Source: Pseudopedobacter sp044361595
GTDB taxonomy: Bacteria; Bacteroidota; Bacteroidia; Sphingobacteriales; Sphingobacteriaceae
Length of the DNA: 64,000 nt
Reading direction: 5' to 3'
Assembly: GCA_044361595.1 (NCBI GenBank)
Contig: JBIKIN010000005.1
Coordinates: 62,001-126,000, forward strand
The position numbers were made by a program, and so were the translations under genes. Below the pieces are notes generated by a model. That model had not been told where the DNA came from. It did no database searches and worked only from the letters and a program-made list of their open reading frames with translations. Below are positions 1 through 8,743 of this stretch, one piece after another. Each line of letters opens with the position of its first letter. Within the stretch, counting starts at the first letter, position 1.

Positions 1-11
1 AATACACTACT

Positions 12-42
12 TTTGATAGTTTTGTAGTTAGAGCTACATTTT
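12..42 (+). promoter_or_regulatory. Bacteroidota-type promoter of pyk
   Basis: TTTG at 12-15 is followed after 19 bases by TACATTTT at 35-42. This fits the Bacteroidota sigma consensus TTTG-N19-TAnnTTTG with one mismatch. It lies about 30 bases before the pyk ATG. The call rests on consensus match and position only. Confidence 0.45.
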
Positions 43-74
43 AAATAGACCATAAAACCAATATTTTATATATT

Positions 75-1505
75 ATGAAAATTATTCAAAAAAAGACCAA
101 GATAGTTGCAACACTTGGTCCAGCGTCAGCAAACAAAGATGTTTTATTATCGATGATTAAAGCTGGTGTAGATGTTTGCCGTTTAAATTTTTCTCATGGT
201 AAAACAGAAGATCATTTAAAAGTTATCCATACCATTCGCGAGATTAACCAAAAATATAAAACCAATGTAGGCATATTAGCCGATTTACAAGGTCCAAAAA
301 TTAGAATAGGATTAGTAAAAGATGGTGGTATTAATTTGATAAATGGCACTCATGTAAAAATTACCACCAAAGAATGTATAGGAGATGACGATCAAATTTA
401 CATTACTTACGAAACATTCCCACAAGATGTAAAAGCTGGCGAAATTATTTTATTAGATGATGGTAAACTGCAATTAAAAGTTGTAGAAACTAATAGAAAA
501 GATACTGTAATATGTGAAGTTGTTCACGGTGGCATATTAACATCAAGAAAAGGAGTTAATTTACCAAACACCAAGGTTTCTATCCCATCTTTAACTGAAG
601 AAGATTTAGAAAACCTAGATTTTGCATTAGAAAACGATGTGGAATGGATTGGTTTATCTTTTGTACGTAAAGCAGAAGATATTATCGATTTGAAAAGAAT
701 TATCAGCAGAAGCGGTAAAACAGCTAGAGTTATTGCAAAAATAGAAAAGCCAGAGGCTATCGAAAACATAGATGCCATTATTGAAGTTACAGACGGTGTA
801 ATGGTTGCTCGTGGTGATTTAGGTGTTGAAATGCCTTTAGAGGAAGTGCCGGTTTTGCAAAAAATGATTGCAAGAAAATGCAACATAGCTTCAAAACCTG
901 TAATTGTAGCTACACAAATGTTAGAGAGCATGATTACCACTCCTCGCCCAACAAGAGCAGAGGTAAACGACGTTGCAAACTCGGTATTAGATGGTGCAGA
1001 TGCAGTGATGCTTAGCGGAGAGACATCCGTAGGAGAGTTTCCTTTAATCGTAATTGAAACCATGAGCAAAATTGTTAAGCATGTAGAAGATACTTCTTAT
1101 CCTTATTACAAAGAGAAAGCATTAGACGAAACTTCTGCCACTTACATGGCCGATGCTGTTTGTAGTTCTGCCGTATTTTTAGCAGAAAAAACCAATGCAG
1201 CAGGTATTGTTTCTATGACATCTTCTGGTTACACAGCCTTCCAAATTTGTAGCCACAGACCAAAAGCAGGTACTTTTATTTTTACATCTAATAACAATCT
1301 TTTAAATACCTTAAGTTTATTATGGGGAGTTAAAGGTTTTTACTACGATAAATTTGATAGTACAGATAAAACCATTAGCGAAGTAAATAAAATCTTAAAA
1401 GCAGAAAAGATTATCGAGTCGGGTGACTTGGTTATTAACACCGCTGCTATTCCAATCGAAAAGAAAGGAAAAACCAATATGATTAAGGTTACCGTTATTG
1501 AGTAA
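75..1505 (+). CDS. pyk: Pyruvate kinase
   Basis: Catalyses the last glycolytic step, phosphoenolpyruvate plus ADP to pyruvate plus ATP, in the cytoplasm. The 476-residue protein has the normal length for a bacterial pyruvate kinase. Visible motifs are RLNFSHG near residue 36, DLQGPKIR near 70, the signature with catalytic lysine IAKIEKPE near 220, the metal/substrate motif MVARGDLGVE near 242, and the MLSGETSVGEFP region near 315, followed by a C-terminal domain of the usual size. The ATG start follows an AT-rich leader with a -33/-7 promoter. It is transcribed alone and ends convergently with the helicase gene, separated by a structured repeat and a strong terminator. Function is certain from motifs; regulation by effectors cannot be read from sequence. 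Confidence 0.97.
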   Translation: MKIIQKKTKIVATLGPASANKDVLLSMIKAGVDVCRLNFSHGKTEDHLKVIHTIREINQKYKTNVGILADLQGPKIRIGLVKDGGINLINGTHVKITTKECIGDDDQIYITYETFPQDVKAGEIILLDDGKLQLKVVETNRKDTVICEVVHGGILTSRKGVNLPNTKVSIPSLTEEDLENLDFALENDVEWIGLSFVRKAEDIIDLKRIISRSGKTARVIAKIEKPEAIENIDAIIEVTDGVMVARGDLGVEMPLEEVPVLQKMIARKCNIASKPVIVATQMLESMITTPRPTRAEVNDVANSVLDGADAVMLSGETSVGEFPLIVIETMSKIVKHVEDTSYPYYKEKALDETSATYMADAVCSSAVFLAEKTNAAGIVSMTSSGYTAFQICSHRPKAGTFIFTSNNNLLNTLSLLWGVKGFYYDKFDSTDKTISEVNKILKAEKIIESGDLVINTAAIPIEKKGKTNMIKVTVIE

Positions 1506-1516
1506 AATAAATATTA

Positions 1517-1637
1517 GGGCGTTAGGGCAGGCTATCCCTGCCCGTTCCGTTCAGGCGGGCACTATAGTTTTTTGTTTTGTCCTTCGACTCCGCTCAGGAT
1601 AACAAACAAAAAAGCTACCATTGCTATCCTTAACGCA
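1517..1637 (+). repeat. Structured intergenic repeat, copy A
   Basis: The element starts with GGGCGTTA (1517-1524) and ends with CTATCCTTAACGC (1624-1636). Just inside the left end GGGCAGG pairs with CCTGCCC (1525-1542). A second, common Bacteroidota intergenic motif, CCTTCGACTCCGCTCAGGAT, is nested at 1581-1600. The same end motifs recur at 26521-26650 (inverted), 30017-30154 and 39611-39725. The interior differs strongly between copies while the hairpin position is kept. Confidence 0.6.
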
Positions 1638-1640
1638 AAT

Positions 1641-1680
1641 AAAAAGCTGTTTTAAGAAAATTTCTTAAAACAGCTTTTTT
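1641..1680. terminator. Bidirectional terminator between pyk and helicase gene
   Basis: AAAAAGCTGTTTTAAGAAA (1641-1659) is the exact reverse complement of 1661-1679, with A-tract and T-tract on the two sides. It therefore forms a long hairpin with a U-run in either direction. It lies between the convergent pyk and helicase genes. Confidence 0.85.
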
Positions 1681-1703
1681 GTTTTCACAAGGTTTATAAA
1701 AAC

Positions 1704-4226
1704 TTAATCCATTTCCAATTTACCAATCATCTTAGCCACTCTTTCTTCTACAGTTTCTGTACTTAGCTTTTCTCGATTTAACCGATCAACCATCACTGGA
1801 AAAGCGAAAGGAGATGGGCCTTCCGTTATTTTAATAATAATTTTTTGTTCTTGTATTCGCTTTAAGGCAGCCCTTAATCTAAACTCTTCTAATTGATAAG
1901 CTAAGGCTTCGTTATATGCTTGTCTTACCAAAAGATTATCTTTTTCGTATTCGTTAAATACATCAAACAGCAAAGATGTAGAAGACTGTAAATGTTTATT
2001 TTTAATAGGTTTACCTGGAAAACCAGTGAAAACCAAGCCGGCAATATGTGCTATGTCTCTAAATCTTCTTCTGGCCATTTCATTAGCATTTAAACTTAAT
2101 TGAATATCATCTAGCAAATTTTTATCGCTAAATAAACCTTCAGCAATAGATTGTTCTAAGGGCATGGCTTCGTCGGTTAGTAATTCAAAGCCATAATCAT
2201 TCATGGCGATGGAAAAAGAAGCACTTTTCAATTTGGTTAAGCGATAGGCAAAAAGTGAGGCTAAACCCTCATGTACTAATCTACCTTCAAACGGATAGAA
2301 GAAATAATGAGAGCCGTCTCGACTTTGTAATATTTCTATTAAAAAATCGGTTTTAAACGGTAAATGAGACTGTTTAATTTGTCTATCGAACAATGGGCGT
2401 AAAGCTTTTACTTCTTCATCTTCTTCTAAACCTAGTGCAACCTCGTCTAGTTTTTCTCTAAACACTGCCGATAATTGCGACGATAAAGGCATTCTACTCC
2501 CTACCCAGCTAGCTAATTGACCTTTCTTTTTATTGCTCTTTTTAACAATGGCTGTCATATCCTTAAAGCGAATAAATTCTAAACTTCTGCCGGCAAACCA
2601 AAAAACGTCGCCAGCTTTTAGTTTAGATATAAATCCTTCTTCAACAGTTCCCAAACTCCCACCCGATTGAAATTTTACCCTCACGTTTACATCGCCAGTA
2701 ATGGTTCCCATGCTTAATCTGTGTCGCATGGCAACACGTCTATCGTTCACTTTAAACAAACCGTCTTCAATTTCTACTTTTAAGAATTCATCATAAGCGC
2801 TTAGAGACTTTCCTCCCCTAGTTATAAACTGCAACATATCATGAAATTCGTTTCGGCTTAAATCAGCGTAAGCAAAAGTGGTGATAATTTGTTGGTAAGT
2901 TTCTTCGGCTTTAAATCCATCAGAAACGGCAAGAGTAACTAAATATTGAATTAAAACATCGTAGGCTAATATAATTGGATCTCGGCTTTCAAAAATTTCA
3001 TTTTTAATCCCATACTTTAGAGCAGCGCCTTCTAACAATTCTAAAGAATGTGTTGGAACAAAATACGCTTTAGAAGTTGCGCCAGGATGATGCCCACTAC
3101 GGCCAGCTCTTTGCATAAATCGGGCAACCCCTTTTGGGCTTCCAATTTGTATAACCGTGTCTACAGGTCTAAAATCTACCCCTAAATCTAAACTTGATGT
3201 ACAAACCACCAATTTTAAAATGGCTGCATGTAAAGCTTCTTCTACCCATGCTCTTAGTTTATTATCTAATGAACCATGATGCATAGCCATTACACCTGCA
3301 TATTGCGGATAATTATCTAAAATTGCATGATACCAAATTTCTGATTGCGCTCTGGTATTGGTAAAAATGAGGGTAGTTTTACTTTGAGCTACAATTTCCA
3401 TTACTTGCGGCAATAGCTTTAAACCAATATGTCCGCTCCAGCTATATTTTTCTACATTTTCTGGAATTATAGATTTGATTTCTAATTTTTTAGTGAGGTT
3501 TGCTCTAACTAATGTTTTTTTATTTGTTGGAAATAGTGGCCCCAATAAAACATCGGCAGCTTCTTCTAAATTGCCAATGGTTGCGCTTATACCCCAAATT
3601 TTTAATGAGTCCATAGTCGATAGTCCATGGTCCGCTGTGTTTGTGGCTACTTTTGTTGTTTCTTGCTTATTTCTTAAACTTTTTAATCTAGATAAACCTA
3701 ATTCTAATTGTACGCCTCGTTTTGTTCCTAAAAGTTCATGCCATTCATCGGTTACTACAACTTGTAGGTTTTTAAATGCTTTTGGATATTCTTTTTGCGC
3801 TAGCATTAAATGCAAACTTTCTGGAGTAGTTAATAAAACTTCGGGAGGCTTTCTTTTAATGGCTTGTTTTTCTGCGGCGCTGGTATCGCCTGTACGAGCA
3901 GCAATTTTCCACGGAATGCCTAAATCATCAACTACGGTTTGCATAGCTTTTTGGATATCATTAGTTAATGCTCTTAATGGAGTAATCCAAAGCATCAATA
4001 AGCCTTGATTGCTTTTTTCTTGATAATTATCAGGATTTTGATTGATATAATTAGCGATAAATGGCAAAAACATAGCAAAGGTTTTTCCACTGCCTGTTGG
4101 CGCATTTAACAAACCCGAAACCCCGTTGATGTAGGCTTGCATCATTTCTTGTTGAAACGCAAACTGCTCCCAATTTTTTTGCTGGTACCAGTCTTTTATA
4201 ATTTGCTCGCCTTTGGTGATTGCCAT
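1704..4226 (-). CDS. Ligase-associated DEXH-box DNA helicase (Lhr-like)
   Basis: Superfamily 2 ATP-dependent helicase of the Lhr-like, ligase-associated DNA-damage-response type, 840 residues, close to the family length. Motifs in order: Walker A APTGSGKT near residue 42, Walker B/DEXH variant TDEWHELLG near 158, motif III SATIGN near 214, motif VI RAGRSGH near 372, then a long C-terminal region typical of Lhr-like enzymes. Family members usually sit beside an ATP-dependent DNA ligase, a metallo-beta-lactamase-fold exonuclease and a PdeM-like phosphoesterase. None of these is here: the gene is flanked by convergent pyk and a divergent membrane-protein gene. A role in DNA repair is inferred from the family. 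ATG start 184 bases from the divergent neighbour. Confidence 0.88.
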   Translation of the reverse strand: MAITKGEQIIKDWYQQKNWEQFAFQQEMMQAYINGVSGLLNAPTGSGKTFAMFLPFIANYINQNPDNYQEKSNQGLLMLWITPLRALTNDIQKAMQTVVDDLGIPWKIAARTGDTSAAEKQAIKRKPPEVLLTTPESLHLMLAQKEYPKAFKNLQVVVTDEWHELLGTKRGVQLELGLSRLKSLRNKQETTKVATNTADHGLSTMDSLKIWGISATIGNLEEAADVLLGPLFPTNKKTLVRANLTKKLEIKSIIPENVEKYSWSGHIGLKLLPQVMEIVAQSKTTLIFTNTRAQSEIWYHAILDNYPQYAGVMAMHHGSLDNKLRAWVEEALHAAILKLVVCTSSLDLGVDFRPVDTVIQIGSPKGVARFMQRAGRSGHHPGATSKAYFVPTHSLELLEGAALKYGIKNEIFESRDPIILAYDVLIQYLVTLAVSDGFKAEETYQQIITTFAYADLSRNEFHDMLQFITRGGKSLSAYDEFLKVEIEDGLFKVNDRRVAMRHRLSMGTITGDVNVRVKFQSGGSLGTVEEGFISKLKAGDVFWFAGRSLEFIRFKDMTAIVKKSNKKKGQLASWVGSRMPLSSQLSAVFREKLDEVALGLEEDEEVKALRPLFDRQIKQSHLPFKTDFLIEILQSRDGSHYFFYPFEGRLVHEGLASLFAYRLTKLKSASFSIAMNDYGFELLTDEAMPLEQSIAEGLFSDKNLLDDIQLSLNANEMARRRFRDIAHIAGLVFTGFPGKPIKNKHLQSSTSLLFDVFNEYEKDNLLVRQAYNEALAYQLEEFRLRAALKRIQEQKIIIKITEGPSPFAFPVMVDRLNREKLSTETVEERVAKMIGKLEMD

Positions 4227-4410
4227 TACAATAAAATTAATGTTTTTAGTAAATGTTTGAATTCAAAAAATTAATATTTTGTGTTTCAAGGTTCTTTCGT
4301 TTAACAACATCGTTATCAGTTGATTATGTTTAACATCTTTTAACCTTTTGCTATATATTTTTACCTAAACTTATTTTTATACTTGTTTAAATATTTATCT
4401 AATCTATTAT

Positions 4411-5061
4411 ATGAAAAAGTTTGCCACTCTAGGTTATCTCTTGTTATTAACTAATTTAATACCAGAAATTTTAAAAGCGCAAAAAAATGAGATTAATGTT
4501 TTACCCGCTAGACTTTATTACGATAGATTTGATGATGATTTAGGGTTTGCTTACGCTTTCCAATATGCCGAATTTGAACGTAAATTGAATAATAAATTCT
4601 CTGTAAATTTTGGTGCTGCGTTTAAGTCTAAAAGAAAGGAGTCGAATGATAATTTATATAAAAATCAATATTTACTTTTTAATAGCGGAATTAGATATTA
4701 CATGAATAAAAAGAATAATATGAGTGGTCTTTATTCCGGAATAGGGGTTTTACTTGAAAAATATAAAGAGCGTAGCACTGGCAATTTTGATGATTTTATT
4801 TCAACTGCCAAAGAGTTTAACGGAACACAGAATTATTTTGGTAGTGAAATAAGTTCAGGCTATAAATATTGCTTTATAAAAGATAGAGTTTCTGTTGATT
4901 TAAGTTTAAGAACTAGGGTCTTAATGTATAGTAATAATATTAGAGAAACAATATACCTTGATAATTCTAATAATACTTTTAATAACTCTAGTAATAATTG
5001 GGGAATTTCTGTTCCTTTTATGGATTTAAGAATTGGATATAGATTTGGGTTTAAAAAGTAA
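4411..5061 (+). CDS. Predicted outer-membrane beta-barrel protein
   Basis: A 216-residue protein with an N-terminal signal peptide (MKKF then a hydrophobic stretch ending LKAQ near residue 23). The rest shows alternating amphipathic strands rich in Tyr, Phe and Asn (for example FSVNFGAAF, GIRYYMNKK, YSGIGVLL), ending with FMDLRIGYRFGFKK. The terminal aromatic-strand pattern and size fit a small outer-membrane beta-barrel of the porin/OmpA-barrel kind common in Bacteroidota. No enzyme motif is visible and no partner gene is close: the preceding gene is divergent and the following one convergent. Identity beyond a barrel protein is unknown. Confidence 0.65.
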   Translation: MKKFATLGYLLLLTNLIPEILKAQKNEINVLPARLYYDRFDDDLGFAYAFQYAEFERKLNNKFSVNFGAAFKSKRKESNDNLYKNQYLLFNSGIRYYMNKKNNMSGLYSGIGVLLEKYKERSTGNFDDFISTAKEFNGTQNYFGSEISSGYKYCFIKDRVSVDLSLRTRVLMYSNNIRETIYLDNSNNTFNNSSNNWGISVPFMDLRIGYRFGFKK

Positions 5062-5107
5062 AAAAGCTCCTTACCGTTTAAAAATTTTATTAATTAAAAC
5101 GAAAAAA

Positions 5108-5154
5108 ACGTTAATTCAGTCAATCAACTGACTCAATTTACGTTAATTCAGTCA
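5108..5154. repeat. 15-bp direct repeat with internal hairpin
   Basis: ACGTTAATTCAGTCA occurs exactly at 5108-5122 and 5140-5154. Between them, AGTCA and TGACT can pair. The pair lies in the spacer between two convergent genes. On the minus strand the hairpin is followed by a T-run, so it might help end transcription of the 5169-8081 operon. Confidence 0.5.
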
Positions 5155-5168
5155 GTGAAAGCTAAAGG

Positions 5169-5915
5169 TTAAGGAGTTTCTATAGGTTTTAATTGAGATA
5201 GATCTTGGTAATTACCCATTTTAAAGCGCATATAAGCCATTTTTATATAGCTTCCCATATCGTATTGATTGGCTCTAACTACAAAATTGTATGACGGACG
5301 AAAGTTGATCATAAAGACGAGGAGTTTGTCTCCTTTTAAACCTGTGGTTTTAGTTACTAAATCTTTGGTAAAAATTTGATCAATAAAAGCATTTTGATAG
5401 TCGCGTTCCATGGTTTCCATCAATTTTCTAGCATTCTTACCTTCTTTACTAAAGGCGCTCCAAATGGCATCGATACCTAAACCTACACCGTTTGGGCCAA
5501 TGTTTAAAATATCTTTATTGTTGCCTAGTCTATTTAATTTGTTAAATGCTTTTTTAGTTTCTTCGTATTTTTCTTTGGCAGATAATACAGAGTCTTTAAA
5601 AACAACTTCGGGAAGCGGAATTGCCCTTCTTTTTAAATAAATGATGATTGTGTTTTGACCAGAGTAGGTTAATGTATCGTTCTTATATCCCATTAAAGCT
5701 GTAATTAAAACGTCTCCTTTTTTTACTCCAATAAAGAATTCGCCTTTATTGTTATTGTAGACGGCTAGTTGTGTTCGTTTATTAGTAATATTGACTTTAT
5801 TAATCCTAAACTTGGTATCATAGTCAAAAACAATCCCACCAATATTTTCTTCTTGTTGTGCTTTTGCTGCAAAACTAATAGTAATGAGTAGAAAAAAGGT
5901 GAATAACGTTTTCAA
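5169..5915 (-). CDS. Secreted protein with carboxypeptidase-regulatory-like domain
   Basis: A 248-residue exported protein. A signal peptide (MKTLFTFFLLITISFAAKAQ, 1-20) is followed by a carboxypeptidase-regulatory-like beta-sandwich at about 25-95: GGIVFDYDTKFRINKVNI, then GEFFIGVKKGDVLI. This is the module found at the N-terminus of many TonB receptors. The rest is charged and without known motifs. It is not a receptor because no plug or barrel follows. It is the last gene of an operon with two glucosaminidases and an O-methyltransferase; the start lies 2 bases after the preceding stop. A cell-envelope role is inferred from context only. Confidence 0.65.
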   Translation of the reverse strand: MKTLFTFFLLITISFAAKAQQEENIGGIVFDYDTKFRINKVNITNKRTQLAVYNNNKGEFFIGVKKGDVLITALMGYKNDTLTYSGQNTIIIYLKRRAIPLPEVVFKDSVLSAKEKYEETKKAFNKLNRLGNNKDILNIGPNGVGLGIDAIWSAFSKEGKNARKLMETMERDYQNAFIDQIFTKDLVTKTTGLKGDKLLVFMINFRPSYNFVVRANQYDMGSYIKMAYMRFKMGNYQDLSQLKPIETP

Positions 5916-5917
5916 AT

Positions 5918-6751
5918 CTATTTCTTAATGATAATTTTCTGACCAATTTTAATGTTATTATCAGTTAGATTGTTTAGTAGTTTTAATTCGTCTACCGTTA
6001 GTGCAAAACGTTTAGAAATACTGTAAAGTGTATCACCCTGCTGTACAATGTATTTGTTACCTTCTATTATTGCGGGTGAATCTGTAGATTTATCCTTGCG
6101 GGTTTCGTTAGGGATATTCTTGTTGATATCTTTTAAAACGCGGTCTTCTCTTTTAATTTTAGCAATTTTTCCTTCGCCAGTATCGTATTGGTCTAGGTTG
6201 TATTTTTCTATTAAGCCAATTAAAAGTTGTGGATATTTAGGATTTGTGGCATATCCAGCATTTTTCAGCCCTATTGCCCAGCCTTCATAATCGTTTTTAT
6301 CTAGTTCAAACAATGGAGCGTAACGTTTGCGTTTTAGGAATTGAGAATGGTCTTTAAAGCTTTCATCGGGGTTGCTGTAAACCCTAAAACATTCGTCTTT
6401 AGCGTCATCATCTTTATAATATCCTTTGCCCTTCCAATCGCTGGTACATTTTATCCCAAAATGATTGTTTGCATATTTTGCTAAGTCACTATTTCCGGTA
6501 CCCGATTCTAGTAGTGCTTGAGCCAAAGTAATACTAGCCGGAATGCCATACTTATTCATTTCTTCTATTGCGATGTTTTTAAAACGATTGATATAACTTA
6601 TGGTAGTATAAGTTGGGTAATTATTGTCGGATTTTTTATTTGCTAATTTTTCTACTTTCTTATTTTCTTTCTGGTAGTTTGTCCTGTTTTTTTTTGATGA
6701 ACAAGATGCTAAAAAAAATATCAGTGAAAGCGAGAGAAAAACATGTTTCAT
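5918..6751 (-). CDS. Glucosaminidase (GH73-like) LysM lipoprotein
   Basis: Predicted peptidoglycan hydrolase of 277 residues. A lipoprotein signal ends in a lipobox (IFFLASC, Cys17), so the protein is probably membrane anchored in the periplasm. The catalytic domain at about 50-195 shows ITLAQALLESGTGNSDLAKYAN with the presumed catalytic Glu in LLESGTG and the family motif NNHFGIKC. A LysM peptidoglycan-binding domain ends the protein (YIVQQGDTLYSISKRFALT, about 233-277). It starts directly after the stop of a paralogous gene, so the two look like a tandem duplication. Cleavage of the GlcNAc-MurNAc backbone is known for the family. Confidence 0.88.
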   Translation of the reverse strand: MKHVFLSLSLIFFLASCSSKKNRTNYQKENKKVEKLANKKSDNNYPTYTTISYINRFKNIAIEEMNKYGIPASITLAQALLESGTGNSDLAKYANNHFGIKCTSDWKGKGYYKDDDAKDECFRVYSNPDESFKDHSQFLKRKRYAPLFELDKNDYEGWAIGLKNAGYATNPKYPQLLIGLIEKYNLDQYDTGEGKIAKIKREDRVLKDINKNIPNETRKDKSTDSPAIIEGNKYIVQQGDTLYSISKRFALTVDELKLLNNLTDNNIKIGQKIIIKK

Positions 6752-7408
6752 TTAAATTTTCAATTTTTGTCCTACTTGCAATACTGAGTTTTTTAAATCA
6801 TTTTTTTGCATTAAGTTTTTAACAGTAGTGCTATTTTTTAAAGCAATGGCTCCTAAAGTATCTCCCTTTTTAACTGTATAAGTTTGATCTACAGTTGTTG
6901 TTTGTGGAATTGCTTTTTCGATATAATCATTAGGCCGATTATCATAATTATATAACTGGTATTTTTTTATAATTGCTATCACTTGTGCCCCCCACGTTTT
7001 ACTTGCCGCATAACCACCTTTTTGGATGCCATAAACCCATTCTTTATACTGGTAATGGGTGTGTTTATCAAATAGAATTTGATATTTACTGCGTGTTTGT
7101 AATCTATCTACAAAATCTAGGTAAGAATCTCTGGGACCATCGTAATCTTTGTAGGCCGAGTTTATTTGAGTATTGGTATTTGGGCCTTTAATGCCAAAAT
7201 GGTTATTTAAGTATCGGGCTATTTTACTGGTTCCGGCACCAGATTCATGTATGGCAACTGCTAAAATAACACTTGCAGGCACATGGTATTGTGTCATTAA
7301 ATCTATGGCTAATTCTTTATTTTCATCAATATAACTGTTTATTATAGATTGTGAAAAGCTGGTGAAACTTACAATATTGAATATTAAAAGAACAATAATT
7401 TTTTTCAA
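6752..7408 (-). CDS. Secreted glucosaminidase (GH73-like) with LysM
   Basis: A 218-residue paralogue of the next gene in the operon. A standard signal peptide (to about residue 19, no lipobox Cys) is followed by a glucosaminidase domain with ILAVAIHESGAGTSKIARYL (candidate catalytic Glu) and NNHFGIKG, and a C-terminal LysM (YTVKKGDTLGAIALKNST). Unlike its neighbour it appears to be freely secreted, so one anchored and one soluble copy may act in different places. Its stop abuts the start of the downstream copy, and it lies 37 bases after the O-methyltransferase gene, which suggests one transcript. Peptidoglycan turnover is the likely role. Confidence 0.85.
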   Translation of the reverse strand: MKKIIVLLIFNIVSFTSFSQSIINSYIDENKELAIDLMTQYHVPASVILAVAIHESGAGTSKIARYLNNHFGIKGPNTNTQINSAYKDYDGPRDSYLDFVDRLQTRSKYQILFDKHTHYQYKEWVYGIQKGGYAASKTWGAQVIAIIKKYQLYNYDNRPNDYIEKAIPQTTTVDQTYTVKKGDTLGAIALKNSTTVKNLMQKNDLKNSVLQVGQKLKI

Positions 7409-7445
7409 ACCTAACTGTTTTAGAAATAAATAAAATAAGTGCTAT

Positions 7446-8081
7446 CTATTTTTTTCTCATTAAAAATAAACCATCTCTAACAGGTAGAATCAATTTTTCT
7501 ATTCTATTATCGGCAGCTATTAATTGATTAAAAGTATCAATATTTGAGGTATCGGTGTCGTTAATTTTTGTTAAAACTTTGCCGCTCCACAAAACATTAT
7601 CCACAATAATCAGCCCACCTTTTCTTACTTTATCAAAAACTAGATTGTAATAAGTTCCATTATTTTTCTTGTCGGCATCAATAAAAATAATATCAAAAAC
7701 CTCTTTAATTGTTGGAATAATTTCCAAAGCATTTCCAATTTTATATTCTATTTGATGGTTATATTCCGATTCGGCAAAATAACCTCTAACTCTATCTTCT
7801 AATTCTTCGTTAATATCTAAAGTGATGATTTTACCATCGCTAGAAAGACCTTCGGCAAAGCATAACGTTGCATAACCCGTAAAAGTGCCAATTTCTAAAA
7901 TGCGTTGAGGTTGCGTTAATTTAGAAAGCATACTTAAAACTCTTCCCTGTAAATGACCCGATAACATCCTCGGCATTAAAACCTCTAGTTGCGTTTCTCG
8001 GTCTATTTTCTTTAAAAGTTCGGGTTCGGGCTCGCAGGTAGCTATTAAATATTGGTTTAGTTCTTCTGGAATAAGCTGCAT
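7446..8081 (-). CDS. Class I SAM-dependent O-methyltransferase
   Basis: A 211-residue cytoplasmic methyltransferase of the caffeoyl-CoA/catechol O-methyltransferase type. The SAM-binding motif I is ILEIGTFTGYATLCFAEGL near residue 62. The acidic motif GKIITLDINEE follows near 83, the metal-binding segment DIIFIDADKKNN near 134, and IIVDNVLWSGKV near 161. Length and order match the family, which needs a divalent metal. The substrate cannot be told from sequence. It is the first gene of the operon that continues into the two glucosaminidases. Upstream, the divergent M23 peptidase gene starts 123 bases away. Confidence 0.88.
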   Translation of the reverse strand: MQLIPEELNQYLIATCEPEPELLKKIDRETQLEVLMPRMLSGHLQGRVLSMLSKLTQPQRILEIGTFTGYATLCFAEGLSSDGKIITLDINEELEDRVRGYFAESEYNHQIEYKIGNALEIIPTIKEVFDIIFIDADKKNNGTYYNLVFDKVRKGGLIIVDNVLWSGKVLTKINDTDTSNIDTFNQLIAADNRIEKLILPVRDGLFLMRKK

Positions 8082-8204
8082 AGAACAAAGGTAAGCATAG
8101 CAGATTATTTTTATTTAGGATTTCAATCGTAATAATTTTATAATTGAGAATGTTTTCTAAAGTTTTGATATAGTATTTAAAATCCTTTGAACTAAATAAT
8201 AAAT

Positions 8205-8735
8205 ATGTTGCCTAAGAAAAGAAAAGTTTTAGTAGTTATTTCTTTAATTCTTTCTGTCATATTCATAATTAATATTACAGATTTTTATAAAGAGCTTAAT
8301 TTTCCAATAAACTCAAAATATCAAACAGACTGGGATAAAAGTAGCTATTGGAAGTATCCCTGGAGTGAGGGAAAGGTTCATAAAGGGATAGATATTTTTG
8401 GGCAGTTGCATACACCTATTATAAGTTCAGTTTATGGAATTGTATTAGAAAGTGGTTATAGTAATAATGGAGGAAATTACATTTATATTATATCTTATGA
8501 TTTAAAAGTATATTACTACGCTCATTTAAGTAAAAAACAAGTTAACACCTTAGATTTAATTTCAAAAAATCAACAAATTGGTTTAATGGGAGATACCGGA
8601 AGTGCAAAGTATAGTCCAATACATTTACATTTTTCAATTTTCTCAATAGTTCCTCTTTTTAGAAATTATGATTCGAAATCTTTTAAAGGTGGATTAAGAA
8701 TGTTTTATCCTAATCCATCATTTTATTTCAATTAA
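8205..8735 (+). CDS. M23-family metallopeptidase, membrane-anchored
   Basis: A 176-residue protein with one N-terminal membrane segment (about 8-25) and a LytM/M23 domain. Zinc-ligand and catalytic motifs are present: HKGID (near residue 65, HxxxD), YYYAHL (near 105) and IHLHFSI (HxH, near 145). M23 enzymes cut peptide cross-links of peptidoglycan; the intact motifs suggest activity. It is followed after 8 bases by a broken O-antigen-ligase-like gene, then by a broken lipoprotein gene, so it belongs to an accessory cassette inserted between conserved housekeeping genes. The cassette is very AT rich. Substrate in this context is unknown. Confidence 0.85.
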   Translation: MLPKKRKVLVVISLILSVIFIINITDFYKELNFPINSKYQTDWDKSSYWKYPWSEGKVHKGIDIFGQLHTPIISSVYGIVLESGYSNNGGNYIYIISYDLKVYYYAHLSKKQVNTLDLISKNQQIGLMGDTGSAKYSPIHLHFSIFSIVPLFRNYDSKSFKGGLRMFYPNPSFYFN

Positions 8736-8743
8736 ATTTTAGT

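Noticed and set aside
3475..4008. Long antisense frame over the helicase gene
   Set aside because: It lies wholly inside a well-supported gene on the other strand and has no recognisable protein features; the same applies to other antisense frames, for example over pyk, polA and sprA.
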